From DATFRX01 sp035630615 (lineage in GTDB: Bacteria; Actinomycetota; Actinomycetes; Propionibacteriales; Nocardioidaceae): a DNA stretch of 64,000 nucleotides. Location of the stretch: positions 83,866 to 147,865 of the forward strand of contig DASQKI010000046.1 in assembly GCA_035630615.1 (NCBI GenBank). The letters run 5' to 3'. The notes under the pieces are model-generated. The model saw nothing but the letters and a program-made list of their open reading frames with translations. It did no database searches and had not been told where the DNA came from. Every line of letters begins with the position of its first letter. Within the stretch, counting starts at the first letter, position 1. This document shows positions 35,529-44,170 of the stretch, in pieces. A program made the translations under genes and the position numbers.

Positions 35529-36176
35529 TTAGTGGCCGCGGTCGATCCAGGCCGGCAGGTCGGGCTGTTCGGTTCCGATCGTTGTGGTGTCGCCGTGGCC
35601 CGTGTGGACGACGGTCTCCGGCGGCAGCTGGAACAGGTGGTCGCGGATCGACGCGATGATCGTGTCGAAGTCGGAGTAGGACCGGCCGGTCGCTCCGGGC
35701 CCGCCCGAAAACAGCGTGTCGCCGGTGAACACGGCGTTGAGCTGCGGCGCGAACAGGCACACCGACCCAGGCGAGTGGCCCGGCGTGTGGAGCACCTGCA
35801 GCACGATGTCCTCGACCTCGAATCGGCCGCCGGCCACGATGTCATGGTCCGGCGGCGCGTCGTGTTCGTCGTCCCACAGCATGCGATCGCCCGGATGCAG
35901 CCACACCGACGCGCCCGTGGCCTCGCGTACGGCGAGCGCCGCGTTGACGTGGTCGTTGTGGCCATGCGTACACACGATCGCCACGACTCGCCGCCCGGCG
36001 ATGCCGTCGATGATCGCGGTCGCGTCGTGCGCCGGATCGATCACGATGACGTCGGTGTCGTCGCCGACGAGCCAGACGTTGTTGTCGACCGACCATTCGC
36101 CGCCGTCCAGCCGAAAGGTGCCGGACGTGACGACGCGGTCGATGCGTACGATCTCAGCCCCGAGGGTCTCGCTCAC
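35529..36176 (-). CDS. metallo-beta-lactamase-fold hydrolase linked to MscR
   Basis: 215 residues from a GTG that overlaps the dehydrogenase stop codon (GTGA), so the two genes are translationally coupled. The metal motif is complete: VCTHGHNDHVNAA (HxHxDH), then LHTPGHSPG, FTGDTLFSGG and the final HTGHGD. Glyoxalase II-like. Next to mscR, a role in hydrolysing S-formylmycothiol or a related thioester is a reasonable inference; the same pairing is seen in mycobacteria. Confidence 0.88.
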   Translation of the reverse strand: MSETLGAEIVRIDRVVTSGTFRLDGGEWSVDNNVWLVGDDTDVIVIDPAHDATAIIDGIAGRRVVAIVCTHGHNDHVNAALAVREATGASVWLHPGDRMLWDDEHDAPPDHDIVAGGRFEVEDIVLQVLHTPGHSPGSVCLFAPQLNAVFTGDTLFSGGPGATGRSYSDFDTIIASIRDHLFQLPPETVVHTGHGDTTTIGTEQPDLPAWIDRGH

Positions 36177-37261
36177 CAGACCACCACCGAACGCAGCACC
36201 TCGCCGCGGTGCATCTTGTCGAACGCCGCCTCGACGTCTCCGATCCCGATCGTCTCCGACACGAACGCGTCGAGGTCGAGCCGGCCCTGTCGATAGAGAT
36301 CGACGAGCATCGGGAAGTCGCGACTCGGCAGGCAGTCGCCGTACCAAGACGATTTCAGCGATCCGCCTCGGCCGAAGAAGTCGATGAGCGGCATCTCGAT
36401 CGTCATCTCGGGTGTGGGTACGCCGACCAGCACGACCGTCCCGGCGAGATCACGCGCGTAGAACGCCTGCTTCCACGTCTCGGGCCGCCCGACCGCGTCG
36501 ATCACGACGTCGGCGCCGAAGCCGTCGGTGAGGTCTTGCACCGCGGTGACGACGTCGTCGACCTCGCGGGCGTTGATCGTGTGCGTGGCGCCGAGGCCGC
36601 TTGCCCAGCCGAGCTTCTTCGCGTCGATGTCGACAGCGATGATCGTCTTGGCGCCGGCGAGCCGCGACCCGGCGACGGCCGCGTTGCCGACCCCGCCGCA
36701 GCCGATGACAGCGACCGTGTCACCGCGGCCGACGTTGCCGGTGTTGATCGCGGCTCCGAGCCCGGCCATGACGCCGCAACCGAGCAGCCCGGCCGTCGCT
36801 GCCGGCGCCTCCGGGTCGACCTTGGTGCACTGGCCCGCGGCCACGAGGGTCTTGTCGGCGAACGCGCCGATGCCGAGCGCCGGCGACAGCGGGGTGCCGT
36901 CGGCGAGCGTCATCGGCTGCTGGGCGTTGTGGGTGTCGAAGCAGTACCACGGGCGGCCGCGCCGGCAGGCTCGACACCGGCCACAGACAGCTCGCCAGTT
37001 GAGGATGACGAAGTCACCGGGAGCGACCTCGTCGACGCCGTCGCCGACCGCCTCGACGGTGCCGGCAGCCTCATGACCGAGCAAAAACGGGAACTCGTCG
37101 TTGATCCCGCCCTCGCGGTAGTGCAGGTCGGTATGGCACACGCCGCAGGCCTCGACCCCCACCAGCGCCTCGCCGGGGCCCGGATCGGGCACGACGATCT
37201 CCTCCAAGGTGACCGGCGCGCCCTTGTCGCGTGCGACCACTCCTCGGACGGTTTGCGGCAT
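36173..37261 (-). CDS. mscR: S-(hydroxymethyl)mycothiol dehydrogenase (formaldehyde dehydrogenase)
   Basis: 362 residues from the ATG at 37261, with AAGGAGG upstream. A zinc-dependent medium-chain dehydrogenase: catalytic zinc ligands in ACGVCHTDLHYREGG and GHEAAG, structural zinc Cys in CGRCRACRRGRPWYC, and NAD-binding VIGCGGVGNAAV. The pattern INDEFPFLLGHEAAGTVEAV and the segment SLKSSWYGDCLPSRDFP are typical of mycothiol-dependent formaldehyde dehydrogenase. It oxidises the mycothiol-formaldehyde adduct using NAD, and may also reduce S-nitrosomycothiol. Confidence 0.92.
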   Translation of the reverse strand: MPQTVRGVVARDKGAPVTLEEIVVPDPGPGEALVGVEACGVCHTDLHYREGGINDEFPFLLGHEAAGTVEAVGDGVDEVAPGDFVILNWRAVCGRCRACRRGRPWYCFDTHNAQQPMTLADGTPLSPALGIGAFADKTLVAAGQCTKVDPEAPAATAGLLGCGVMAGLGAAINTGNVGRGDTVAVIGCGGVGNAAVAGSRLAGAKTIIAVDIDAKKLGWASGLGATHTINAREVDDVVTAVQDLTDGFGADVVIDAVGRPETWKQAFYARDLAGTVVLVGVPTPEMTIEMPLIDFFGRGGSLKSSWYGDCLPSRDFPMLVDLYRQGRLDLDAFVSETIGIGDVEAAFDKMHRGEVLRSVVVW

Positions 37262-37393
37262 GTTTCCTCCTTGGCCGTACGCAACGTCTCGCGATCTGAG
37301 GTTTCGAACCCTCACCCTTGCAGGACGCTAGAGGTCGACGGTGCCCGCCGCCAACTCTCCCGCACGGAGACGTTGACTCATAGGGTCCATGTC

Positions 37394-38560
37394 ATGGCGA
37401 TCTCCATCCGGACCGATGACCTGACCGAGGCCGATCTGGACGCGGCTCTCGACATCCAAAACCGCGCCTTCGGGCAGATGTCTGACGACTGGCTCGACGA
37501 GTGGCGGCGCCGCACGACCGCGCTCATCGAGGCCGGCCGGGTGGTGGGAGTACGCGACGGCGACCGGCTCGTCGCCCACGCCAGGCTGCGACCGTTCCGC
37601 CAGTACTGGGGCGGCCGGAGCCTCCCGATGGCTGGTATCGCCGCCGTCGTGGTCGCGCCGGACTACCGCGGTCGCGGCGTCGGCACGCTCCTCATGCAGA
37701 GCGTCGTCCAGCGCGGTGTCGAGGTCGGCGACGTCGTCTCGGCGCTCTATCCGGCGACGATTCCGCTCTATCGCAGACTCGGCTGGGAGGTGACCGGTTC
37801 GCAGTACCGGGTCAGCATCGACGCCGCCGCCCTGCGTGCCCTAGGGCAGGGCGCCGCCGACGTACGCCGCGTCGAGGAGCGTGATCTCGACGACGTGCTC
37901 GATCACGTACGCCGGCATTGGTCGACCCTCGGCGCGAGCGGGCCGAAGGAGCTCGACGCCGACACCACGCGCTACTCCCTGGCCGACCCGAAGCTCTACT
38001 GCTACCGCACCGACGACGGCCTGCTGATGTATGCGTGGGCGAAAGGCGAGTTCGTCGTCCACCACCTGACCGCCGGGTCCGAGCAGTCGGCGCGGGCGCT
38101 GTGGTCGCTGGTCGGGTCGGGGTCGTCGGTCGCCAAGACCGTCCACGCCTATGTGAGCCCGCATGACCCCGTGCACCTCCTGCTCCCTGACACCGCGTCT
38201 AGCGAGACCCGACAGGAGCGGTGGATGTTCCGCCTGTTGGACGCGCCCGCCGCGTTCGAGGGCCGCGGCTACCCGACCGGGGCACGGCTGGAGGTGCCAC
38301 TGACGATCGCCGACCCGCTTGCCGCCGGGAGCGACGGCTCCTGGGTGCTTCGGATCAGCGACGGCAAGGGCGGCCTGGAACGCACCTCGCCGACGCCGAA
38401 CGCTCTGCGCCTCGGCCCCAACGGACTCGCCGCGCTCTATGCCGGCACGCCACTCGCCACGCTGCGGCTGGCTGGCCTCGCCGAGGGCGGCCGCGCCGAC
38501 GACGACACGAGCCTCGACGCGGCCTTCGTCGCCACGCCGTTCCTGCTCGAGTACTTCTGA
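37394..38560 (+). CDS. Eis-like GNAT acetyltransferase with SCP2-type C-terminus
   Basis: 388 residues, the usual length for Eis-family proteins. Two GNAT-like regions come first, with acetyl-CoA binding loop VVVAPDYRGRGVGTLLMQS and IPLYRRLGWEVTGSQYRV. The C-terminal domain (about 285-388) is sterol-carrier-like (WVLRISDGKGGLE, LAALYAGTPLATLRLAG), and the protein ends FLLEYF, matching the catalytic C-terminal Phe carboxylate of Eis enzymes. Family members acetylate amines, including aminoglycosides in some cases; the substrate here is unknown. Confidence 0.9.
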   Translation: MAISIRTDDLTEADLDAALDIQNRAFGQMSDDWLDEWRRRTTALIEAGRVVGVRDGDRLVAHARLRPFRQYWGGRSLPMAGIAAVVVAPDYRGRGVGTLLMQSVVQRGVEVGDVVSALYPATIPLYRRLGWEVTGSQYRVSIDAAALRALGQGAADVRRVEERDLDDVLDHVRRHWSTLGASGPKELDADTTRYSLADPKLYCYRTDDGLLMYAWAKGEFVVHHLTAGSEQSARALWSLVGSGSSVAKTVHAYVSPHDPVHLLLPDTASSETRQERWMFRLLDAPAAFEGRGYPTGARLEVPLTIADPLAAGSDGSWVLRISDGKGGLERTSPTPNALRLGPNGLAALYAGTPLATLRLAGLAEGGRADDDTSLDAAFVATPFLLEYF

Positions 38561-38563
38561 CGC

Positions 38564-39799
38564 TCACGACCCATCGTCGTCGGCGCCGGGCAGCCGGATG
38601 CGCAACCGCGCCCCGCCGAGGTCGGACTCGTCGAACGACGCAGTGCCACCGTGCGCTCGCACCACCTCGGCGACGATCGCCAACCCCAGTCCGCTGCCGC
38701 CACCGTCGCGGGCGCGTGCCTCGTCGAGTCGGACGAACCGCTGGAAGACCCGCTCCCGATCGGCCGGCGGGATGCCCGGGCCGTCGTCGTCCACGGTCAC
38801 CTCCACCGAACCGGTCCGGTCGGTCGCGACGGAGAAGGCGATCGCGGTACGGGCGTGCCGGGCCGCGTTGTCGCTGGCGTTGCGCAGCACGCGTACGAGC
38901 ATCCGCGGGTCGCCCTCGACTCGGCCGGCGCCGACACCGGTGCCCTGGACCTGCATCGGCGTGACGGCGCGCAACCGCCGGATCTCGTCGAGCGCCAGAT
39001 CGTCGACGTCGACCGCCTGCCGGTCGAGCCGCAGCGCCCGCTCGTCGACTCGGGCGAGCAACAGCAAGTCCTCGACCAGGCCCTGCAGCCGGATCGCCTC
39101 GGCCAACACCGGAGACGCGAGGCCGTCGAGCGTGGACCGATCGGGATGCGCGAGCGCCACCTCGGCATGCTGGCGGATCGCCGCGATCGGCGAGCGCAGC
39201 TCGTGCGATGCGTCGGAGACGAACTGGCGCTGCCGCCGGTCGGAGCGCTCGACGCGATCGAGTACGGGACCGACCAGCAGCCACGTAGTCGCGCCCACCA
39301 CGAGCAACACCAACGGGATGCCGACGACCAGCGCCAGTACGACGGCCCGGCTCGTCTCTGCGACATCGTCAAGGGCGCGGCCCACGAGTACGGTGTCGCC
39401 CTCAGCGTCGACCGCGACGACGAGGTAGTCGCCGTCGTTGAGAGGCGTCGCGACCACGTCGGAGTCGCCGGGGGCGACGTCGGCGATGGGCGGCTCGCCC
39501 GCAACGTTGGAGCTGGCCTCCGCGACCGTGCCGTTGGGTGCGACGACCTGGATGATGATGTCTTCGGCGTCTCCGACCGCGAGCGGTGGCTGGTTGCCGT
39601 TCGCCAGGGCTGTCGCGACCTCCTCCGCCCGGATGCTCGCGCCGTCGTGCACTTGTTCGGTCATCGTGTCGCGCAGCGTAAGCACGAGCCCGATGCCGGC
39701 GACGACAAGAGCGGCTCCGGCGACGACCACAGCGGTCACCGTCGTACGCCAGCGCACCTGGCGCAGCCGAGCGATGCCACCGGCCGAGTCAGCCGCCAT
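38564..39799 (-). CDS. sensor histidine kinase (EnvZ-like)
   Basis: 411 residues from the ATG at 39799, which overlaps the response regulator stop region. Two TM helices (about 18-40 and 145-170) enclose an extracytoplasmic domain of about 100 residues. HisKA has FVSDASHELRSPIAAIRQH with the phosphoacceptor His. HATPase motifs are NASDNAARHA, VDDDGPGIP and GGGSGLGLAIVAEVV. It forms a two-component system with the OmpR-type regulator encoded immediately upstream. The signal is unknown; the external domain resembles no sensor I can name. Confidence 0.92.
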   Translation of the reverse strand: MAADSAGGIARLRQVRWRTTVTAVVVAGAALVVAGIGLVLTLRDTMTEQVHDGASIRAEEVATALANGNQPPLAVGDAEDIIIQVVAPNGTVAEASSNVAGEPPIADVAPGDSDVVATPLNDGDYLVVAVDAEGDTVLVGRALDDVAETSRAVVLALVVGIPLVLLVVGATTWLLVGPVLDRVERSDRRQRQFVSDASHELRSPIAAIRQHAEVALAHPDRSTLDGLASPVLAEAIRLQGLVEDLLLLARVDERALRLDRQAVDVDDLALDEIRRLRAVTPMQVQGTGVGAGRVEGDPRMLVRVLRNASDNAARHARTAIAFSVATDRTGSVEVTVDDDGPGIPPADRERVFQRFVRLDEARARDGGGSGLGLAIVAEVVRAHGGTASFDESDLGGARLRIRLPGADDDGS

Positions 39800-40466
39800 C
39801 GCTGGCCAATCGGTACCCCGACCCACGCAGGGTCTCGATGGCGGCCCGCCCGAACGGCCGATCGACCTTGTTGCGCAGATGACGGATGTAGACCTCGACA
39901 ATGTTCGGGTCGCCGTCAAAGTCGAAGTCCCAGACGTGGGCCAGCAGGTCGCGCTTGGACATCACGTCGCCGGCTCGACGCAGCAAGCACTCGAGCACGG
40001 CGAACTCGCGAGCGGTGAGGTCGAGCTCGGTGTCGCCGCGCCAAACCCGCCGCGACGCCGGGTCGAGCCGAAGGTCCCCGGCGACCAGGACGGCTGGTCG
40101 CTCGGTGCCGCCACGCCGAAACAGCGAACGCAGCCGCGCGACGAGCACGGCATGCGAGAACGGCTTGGTCAGGTAGTCGTCGGCGCCGCTGTCGAGAGCG
40201 GCGATCTCGTCTCGCTCGGCGTCTTTCGCCGTCAGGATGAGGATCGGCGTCCAGTCGGATTCGTCGCGCAGGGTCCGACAAATCTCACGGCCGTCGACGC
40301 CCGGAAGCATGATGTCCAAGACGATCGCGTCGTAACTGTTCTCACGGGCGAGCCACAGGCCGTCGATGCCGGTCAGGGCGACGTCGACCGCGAAGCCTTC
40401 GGCGACCAGCCCGGAATTCAGCCCGGCCGCAAGTCGCTCCTCGTCTTCGACCACCAGTACGCGCAC
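39789..40466 (-). CDS. OmpR/PhoB-family response regulator
   Basis: 225 residues from a GTG. The receiver domain has VVEDEERLAA, the phosphorylation Asp in AIVLDIMLPGVDG, and Lys in DYLTKPFSHAVL. The C-terminal winged helix has ELDLTAREFAVLECLLRRAG and NIVEVYIRHLRNKVDRPFG. The gene overlaps the kinase gene by 11 bp, indicating coupling. Targets unknown. Confidence 0.94.
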   Translation of the reverse strand: MRVLVVEDEERLAAGLNSGLVAEGFAVDVALTGIDGLWLARENSYDAIVLDIMLPGVDGREICRTLRDESDWTPILILTAKDAERDEIAALDSGADDYLTKPFSHAVLVARLRSLFRRGGTERPAVLVAGDLRLDPASRRVWRGDTELDLTAREFAVLECLLRRAGDVMSKRDLLAHVWDFDFDGDPNIVEVYIRHLRNKVDRPFGRAAIETLRGSGYRLASDGG

Positions 40467-40544
40467 GACTCTGCCCTCCGGTGCGCCGATCCGGGCACCT
40501 CGGTACCTGCGTACTAGTCAAGCACTGAACCGACGCTGAACGGC

Positions 40545-41042
40545 CTAGCCGGCCGCGAGGTCCCGCCGGTAGGTCAAGCCGGGCCGCTCGTTCAGCGTGA
40601 TCTCGCCGGTGACCACGAACCCGACACGCTCCAAGACGACACGCGACCCGAGGTTGTCGAGCGTCGTCTTGGCAGTGACCTCGGTCAGGCCGTACTCCGT
40701 AACTGCCCGGTCCAACACCTCGCGGACGCCATGGGTCGCCAAACCCTTCCCAGCGACACGCTCGGCGATCCGGTAGCCGAGCTCCGCCGAGCCGTTGGTC
40801 ACGCGGAACAGGTTGACCCGCCCGACGATCGCGCCGCCGTCCTCGACCAGGACGTGGAAGTGGTCCTCTCCGGCGGCTTGCATGGCGAGGATCTCCCGAT
40901 GCCGGGCGTCGAACGCGGCGAAGTAGTCGTCGCCGCGATCCGGAATCGAGGCGGCGAAGTACGCGCGGTTGTCGCGCTCGAAGTCGAGCAACGCCGCCTC
41001 ATGGTCCGGACGGAGACGTTCGAGCCGGAAGCGCTGAGTCAT
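40545..41042 (-). CDS. RimJ/RimL-type GNAT acetyltransferase
   Basis: 165 residues from the ATG at 41042, where the conserved sequence begins (MTQRFRLERLRPDHEAALLD); the frame is open upstream but not conserved-looking. A GNAT fold with GYRIAERVAGKGLATHGVREV as acetyl-CoA loop, and AKTTLDNLGSRVVLERVGF as the N-S-x-R-V-x-E-x-x-GF motif of ribosomal-protein-type acetyltransferases. It probably acetylates an amine of a protein N-terminus or small molecule. Confidence 0.87.
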   Translation of the reverse strand: MTQRFRLERLRPDHEAALLDFERDNRAYFAASIPDRGDDYFAAFDARHREILAMQAAGEDHFHVLVEDGGAIVGRVNLFRVTNGSAELGYRIAERVAGKGLATHGVREVLDRAVTEYGLTEVTAKTTLDNLGSRVVLERVGFVVTGEITLNERPGLTYRRDLAAG

Positions 41043-41110
41043 CACGGACCGATCCTGCGCCAAATGGGGACAACGCACATCCAATTTTCGGGGGCCCGGC
41101 CGAGCGACGA

Positions 41111-41386
41111 TCAGGCCGTCGAACGGGGCAGCGACTTGCGGAAGTAGACCCGGCGGAAGCCGTTTTCGACCCCACGGAGCGTCTCGACGTAGCCGTGCCG
41201 CGGGTAGTACGCGAGGTTTTCCTCGGCGACCCACAGCTCGCCCGCCCGGATCGCCGCGGCGTAGTCGGCCGTCATCGGCGCCGGCGGCCGCCCGATCCGC
41301 TCGACATAGAGCTCGTACGCGGCGGCCGCGAGATCTCGCACCGCATCGAGGTCGCCCTCATGACCTAGCCGCGTCGTGATGTCCAT
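41111..41386 (-). pseudogene. GNAT acetyltransferase with internal deletion
   Basis: 91 residues. The first 57 (MDITTRLGHEGDLDAVRDLA ... AGELWVAEE) match the start of a GNAT enzyme of the kind ending in ENLAYYPRxGYVE. The remaining 34 (NLAYYPRHGYVETLRGVENG ... FRRVYFRKSLP) match its end. The central strand and the Q/R-x-x-G-x-G/A acetyl-CoA loop, roughly 60-70 residues, are missing while the frame is kept. Without the cofactor loop the product should be inactive. Confidence 0.75.
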
Positions 41387-41418
41387 CGGGCTCCGCCGGG
41401 CTCCGAGAACCGTTCCGC

Positions 41419-41997
41419 CTAGTGGCGTACTCGAAAGGCCAGGTGCAGCACGCGGTCGCCCTGGATCACCGTGTGCGGGTCCTCGAGCAGGTGCTCGGAG
41501 TCGACCGAGCCGAAGTAGCGCTTGCCGGAGCCGAAGACCACGGGTACGACATCCATCGCGACTTCGTCAACCAAGCCGAGGGCCAGCGCTTGCCCACCGA
41601 TGTCGCCCGCCGCCACGGCGACGGTGCGATCCCCGGCGTGCTCTTTGGCCATCGCGACAGCTCTGGTCACGTCGTCGACGAAGTGGAAAGGTGCCTCCGG
41701 GTGCCACCCGTCGGGCTTCGGTCGATGCGACACCACGACCAGATGGTCGCCAACGGGTGGCGTGCCCTCCCACCCGTTGGTCATGTCGAACACATGCCGC
41801 CCGACCACCATCGAGCCGATATTTGCCCAGATCGGTCGCACGTAGTCGGCAGAAGCCCGAGAGACCTTCCCGAACCCGTCGTCGGTCAGCGGGGTGTCGC
41901 CGTTGGATAACCAGTCGAACAACGGTCCGACCTGATCGTCAGCCGTTGCGATGAAGCCATCCACCGACACAATGGCATGCATCGACACTTTGCTCAT
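41419..41997 (-). CDS. dihydrofolate reductase-family (RibD C-terminal-like) protein
   Basis: 192 residues from the ATG at 41997. A DHFR-like fold: MSKVSMHAIVSVDGFIATAD, IGSMVVGRHVFDMTNGWEG, HLVVVSHRPKP, and AGDIGGQALALGLVDEVAMD. This group includes YyaP/YwjB-like reductases related to the RibD reductase domain; true folate activity is unlikely. NADPH binding is expected. Substrate unknown. Confidence 0.88.
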   Translation of the reverse strand: MSKVSMHAIVSVDGFIATADDQVGPLFDWLSNGDTPLTDDGFGKVSRASADYVRPIWANIGSMVVGRHVFDMTNGWEGTPPVGDHLVVVSHRPKPDGWHPEAPFHFVDDVTRAVAMAKEHAGDRTVAVAAGDIGGQALALGLVDEVAMDVVPVVFGSGKRYFGSVDSEHLLEDPHTVIQGDRVLHLAFRVRH

Positions 41998-42062
41998 CGC
42001 AGCTCCCTCATCGTCGTTGCGCCAAGATAGCGGGTACATGCCGAGGGAGCCGGAGACCGACG

Positions 42063-42350
42063 ATGGAGCTGACGTTCGACGGGCAGGTGATCGAGTGGCG
42101 CGGCCCCGCGCCGTACTACTTCGTGCCCCTCCCCGACGAGGAGGCCGCCGACATCCGCGAGGTCGCGTCGATGGCGACCTACGGGTGGGGCGTGATTCCG
42201 GTGACCGCCCGAATCGGTGAGGTCGACTTCAAGACGTCACTGTTCCCCAAGGACGGCGGCTACCTGCTGCCGCTCAAGGACGCCGTCCGCAAGCCAGGGC
42301 GCATCAACCCCGGGGACGAGGTGACGGTCGAGCTCACCGTGGTTTTCTAG
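42063..42350 (+). CDS. DUF1905 family protein
   Basis: 95 residues. The pattern MELTFDGQVIEWRGPAPYYF, GWGVIPVTARIGEVDFKTSL and YLLPLKDAVRKPGRI matches DUF1905, a small beta-barrel-like domain of unknown function often linked to YdeI/OmpD-associated sequences. The gene is divergent from the DHFR-family gene. Confidence 0.9.
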   Translation: MELTFDGQVIEWRGPAPYYFVPLPDEEAADIREVASMATYGWGVIPVTARIGEVDFKTSLFPKDGGYLLPLKDAVRKPGRINPGDEVTVELTVVF

Positions 42351-42374
42351 CCACTCTTGTGTTGCGTTCGCCCG

Positions 42375-42668
42375 TCACCGTGGGAGTAGGGGACCAAGCG
42401 GCTCGAGGTCGAGGTTCAGGTCGGCCTCGGACAGTCCGAACTGTTCGCGCAGCCGAGACATGCGGTCACACAGAAGCATCAGCGTCACACCGATTTGCTC
42501 CTCCTGCGCTTCCGTCAGGCCGCCCGCGTCGATCCGACGAAGCGCCTGGCGTTCCATTAGCTGTCGCAGCAGTTCGATCACGGTCAGGGCAAGCCGAACC
42601 AGGTCTCGTTCGACGGTGTCCGGGTCGCTGACGATCCGTCGGCGCTCGGGCCGGTTCGTCGGAGTCAC
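42375..42668 (-). CDS. gvpK: gas vesicle protein GvpK
   Basis: 97 residues from a GTG overlapping the gvpS stop (GTGA). The GvpK signature is clear: VERDLVRLALTVIELLRQLM, RRIDAGGLTEAQEEQIGVTL, CDRMSRLREQFGLSEADLNL. GvpK is a minor, essential assembly factor in gas vesicle formation. Last gene of the operon. Confidence 0.94.
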   Translation of the reverse strand: MTPTNRPERRRIVSDPDTVERDLVRLALTVIELLRQLMERQALRRIDAGGLTEAQEEQIGVTLMLLCDRMSRLREQFGLSEADLNLDLEPLGPLLPR

Positions 42669-42841
42669 TGCTCCTCCTCACCGGTGATGGAGGTGATCAG
42701 GGTGCGTAGCGACAGGTGCACGAGGTCGACATCCGCGATCGCCAGCGTCAGGTCGCCGGACAGCACCACGCCGTCGGCGAGTAGTCGGTCGAGTACGTCG
42801 ACCAACGCGACTTCACGGCCGGCCACTACGTCGATGCTCAA
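42665..42841 (-). CDS. gvpS: gas vesicle protein GvpS (GvpA-like)
   Basis: 58 residues from a TTG at 42841. This start is chosen because GGGAGGCGAGCC precedes it and because TTGA overlaps the gvpL stop codon. A GTG at 42886 is in frame but has no ribosome site. The protein is almost entirely a GvpA-like domain (REVALVDVLDRLLADGVVLS, LAIADVDLVHLSLRTLITSI). GvpS/GvpM/GvpJ-type paralogues are minor shell components that influence vesicle shape. Membership in the GvpA family is certain; the letter assignment rests on operon position. Confidence 0.87.
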   Translation of the reverse strand: MSIDVVAGREVALVDVLDRLLADGVVLSGDLTLAIADVDLVHLSLRTLITSITGEEEQ

Positions 42842-43614
42842 GGCTCGCCTCCCGAGTCCAGACTCGCGAACGAGTACGCCGGCCACGGACCAGTGACCTC
42901 GATCCGGACGCCGGGAGCGTCAGAGCCGAGGCGCCGGACGAGTGTGTGGAACGCGGGAAGATCGCGCGCCTCAACCAGGTACGCGGCGTTGAGGACGTTT
43001 TCTGCACGATCGATGTGTAGCCGCGCAGCTTGCGGCCGATGCAGTGCCCGCTCGACGGCAGACTCGGCCAGTGCTGCGTCCACCCGCTCGGCGACGTCGA
43101 CGGCCTGTCGTGATCCTCGTTCGCGCTGGTTTCGTTCGACGCGACGCGTACGTAGGTAGTCGCGGCCCGGGCTGTCGCTCACCGATGCGACGATGCTTGT
43201 CGGCGGCGGCGCCGAGATGTTCGCGTACACCTTGACGCCCATCTCCACTCGGCCGGCTAGCCGGTTCAAGGTGGCGTCGAACTCCGCGTGGCCATGACGC
43301 AGCATGCCGATGACGCGTCGCTCGTCGTGATGGATCGTGGCCAATCGAAACGGGATGGCTACGGCGCGCTCGACAACGGCTTCGACCACGGCGTGATGGG
43401 CGCGGGCCATCGCTTCCATCGACTCGAGTGTCTCCAGCCGGGTCCGAAGGGCGCCCTCCTCGGCCGCTTCGGGCGGCATCGCGCTGCTGACCGCCACGAT
43501 GTCGCGATACCGAAACAGGCGGATGGCGGCGTCGTCGACTCCGCGTACGGGGCCGATCGTCGCTACGTCGAACGGCCGCGCCACCGCGTACGTGTAGCAG
43601 GCATCGGCGTTCAT
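42838..43614 (-). CDS. gvpL: gas vesicle protein GvpL/GvpF family (GvpL position)
   Basis: 258 residues. It starts ATGA with the gvpJ stop. The GvpL/F pattern is present: YTYAVARPFDVATIGPVRGV, IVAVSSAMPPEAAEEGALRT, AIPFRLATIHHDERRVIGML and a C-terminal GPWPAYSFASLDSGGEP. These proteins are accessory factors that help nucleate the shell. Compared with the other F/L gene (44171), the C-terminal domain contains an Arg-rich insert (LRTRRVERNQRERGS). Confidence 0.92.
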   Translation of the reverse strand: MNADACYTYAVARPFDVATIGPVRGVDDAAIRLFRYRDIVAVSSAMPPEAAEEGALRTRLETLESMEAMARAHHAVVEAVVERAVAIPFRLATIHHDERRVIGMLRHGHAEFDATLNRLAGRVEMGVKVYANISAPPPTSIVASVSDSPGRDYLRTRRVERNQRERGSRQAVDVAERVDAALAESAVERALHRPQAARLHIDRAENVLNAAYLVEARDLPAFHTLVRRLGSDAPGVRIEVTGPWPAYSFASLDSGGEP

Positions 43615-43934
43615 CGCGATCCTCCCTCCGGCTCGGCGTTCTCCAGCTCGGCGATGCGCTCGCGGAGCCGGCGATTCTCGACCTCGGCCTCGAGCTCTCG
43701 CGGCTTGCCCGATGACAGACCCGGATCACGCTCCCACCAGTCGATGCCGATCTCCCGGGCTTTGTCCACGGACGCCACGAGTAGCCGAACCTTGATGGTG
43801 AGAAGCTCGATGTCGAGGAGATTGATCTTGATATCCCCGGCGATAACGAGTCCGTTGTCGAGGATGCGCTCCAAGATGTCGGCGAGGTTCGGCGTTGCCG
43901 GCCCGGCGGACGTCGGATAGCTCAGATCACTCAC
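43611..43934 (-). CDS. gvpJ: gas vesicle protein GvpJ (GvpA-like with coiled extension)
   Basis: 107 residues from a GTG at 43934 with GGAGG nine bases upstream; a TTG at 43943 sits too close to that site. The GvpA-like domain (NLADILERILDNGLVIAGDI, LLDIELLTIKVRLLVASVDK) is followed by a charged helical tail (ELEAEVENRRLRERIAELEN). GvpJ is a minor shell component. It overlaps gvpG by 8 bp and gvpL by 4 bp. Confidence 0.9.
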   Translation of the reverse strand: MSDLSYPTSAGPATPNLADILERILDNGLVIAGDIKINLLDIELLTIKVRLLVASVDKAREIGIDWWERDPGLSSGKPRELEAEVENRRLRERIAELENAEPEGGSR

Positions 43935-44160
43935 GTTGCGCAACCTCCAGTCGGTCCAGCAGCTCGTCTTCCCGCCGGTCGAACTCGGACGCGCTGATCA
44001 GGCCTTGGTCCAGCGCACGCGACAGCTCGACCAGCTCGCGGCGGATGGCTGCCGGGCCGTAGTACTCCCGCTTTGCCGCATCCACGACCTGGCCGGCGGC
44101 CCACTTGGCCATCCGGGCTGGCGCCAGTGGAATCAGCAACAGCTCCGACAGCACACCCAT
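43927..44160 (-). CDS. gvpG: gas vesicle protein GvpG
   Basis: 77 residues. The N-terminus MGVLSELLLIPLAPARMAKW and the C-terminal helix (SRALDQGLISASEFDRREDE) match GvpG. GvpG is a small, required accessory factor. It starts 10 bp after gvpF. Confidence 0.93.
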   Translation of the reverse strand: MGVLSELLLIPLAPARMAKWAAGQVVDAAKREYYGPAAIRRELVELSRALDQGLISASEFDRREDELLDRLEVAQRE

Positions 44161-44170
44161 CGCGAGGCTC

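Noticed and set aside
36209..37390. Long plus-strand open frame opposite the formaldehyde dehydrogenase gene, running into the Eis-like gene
   Set aside because: It is the complement of a well-supported zinc dehydrogenase and has biased composition typical of antisense frames in high-GC DNA. The Eis-like protein starts only at 37394.
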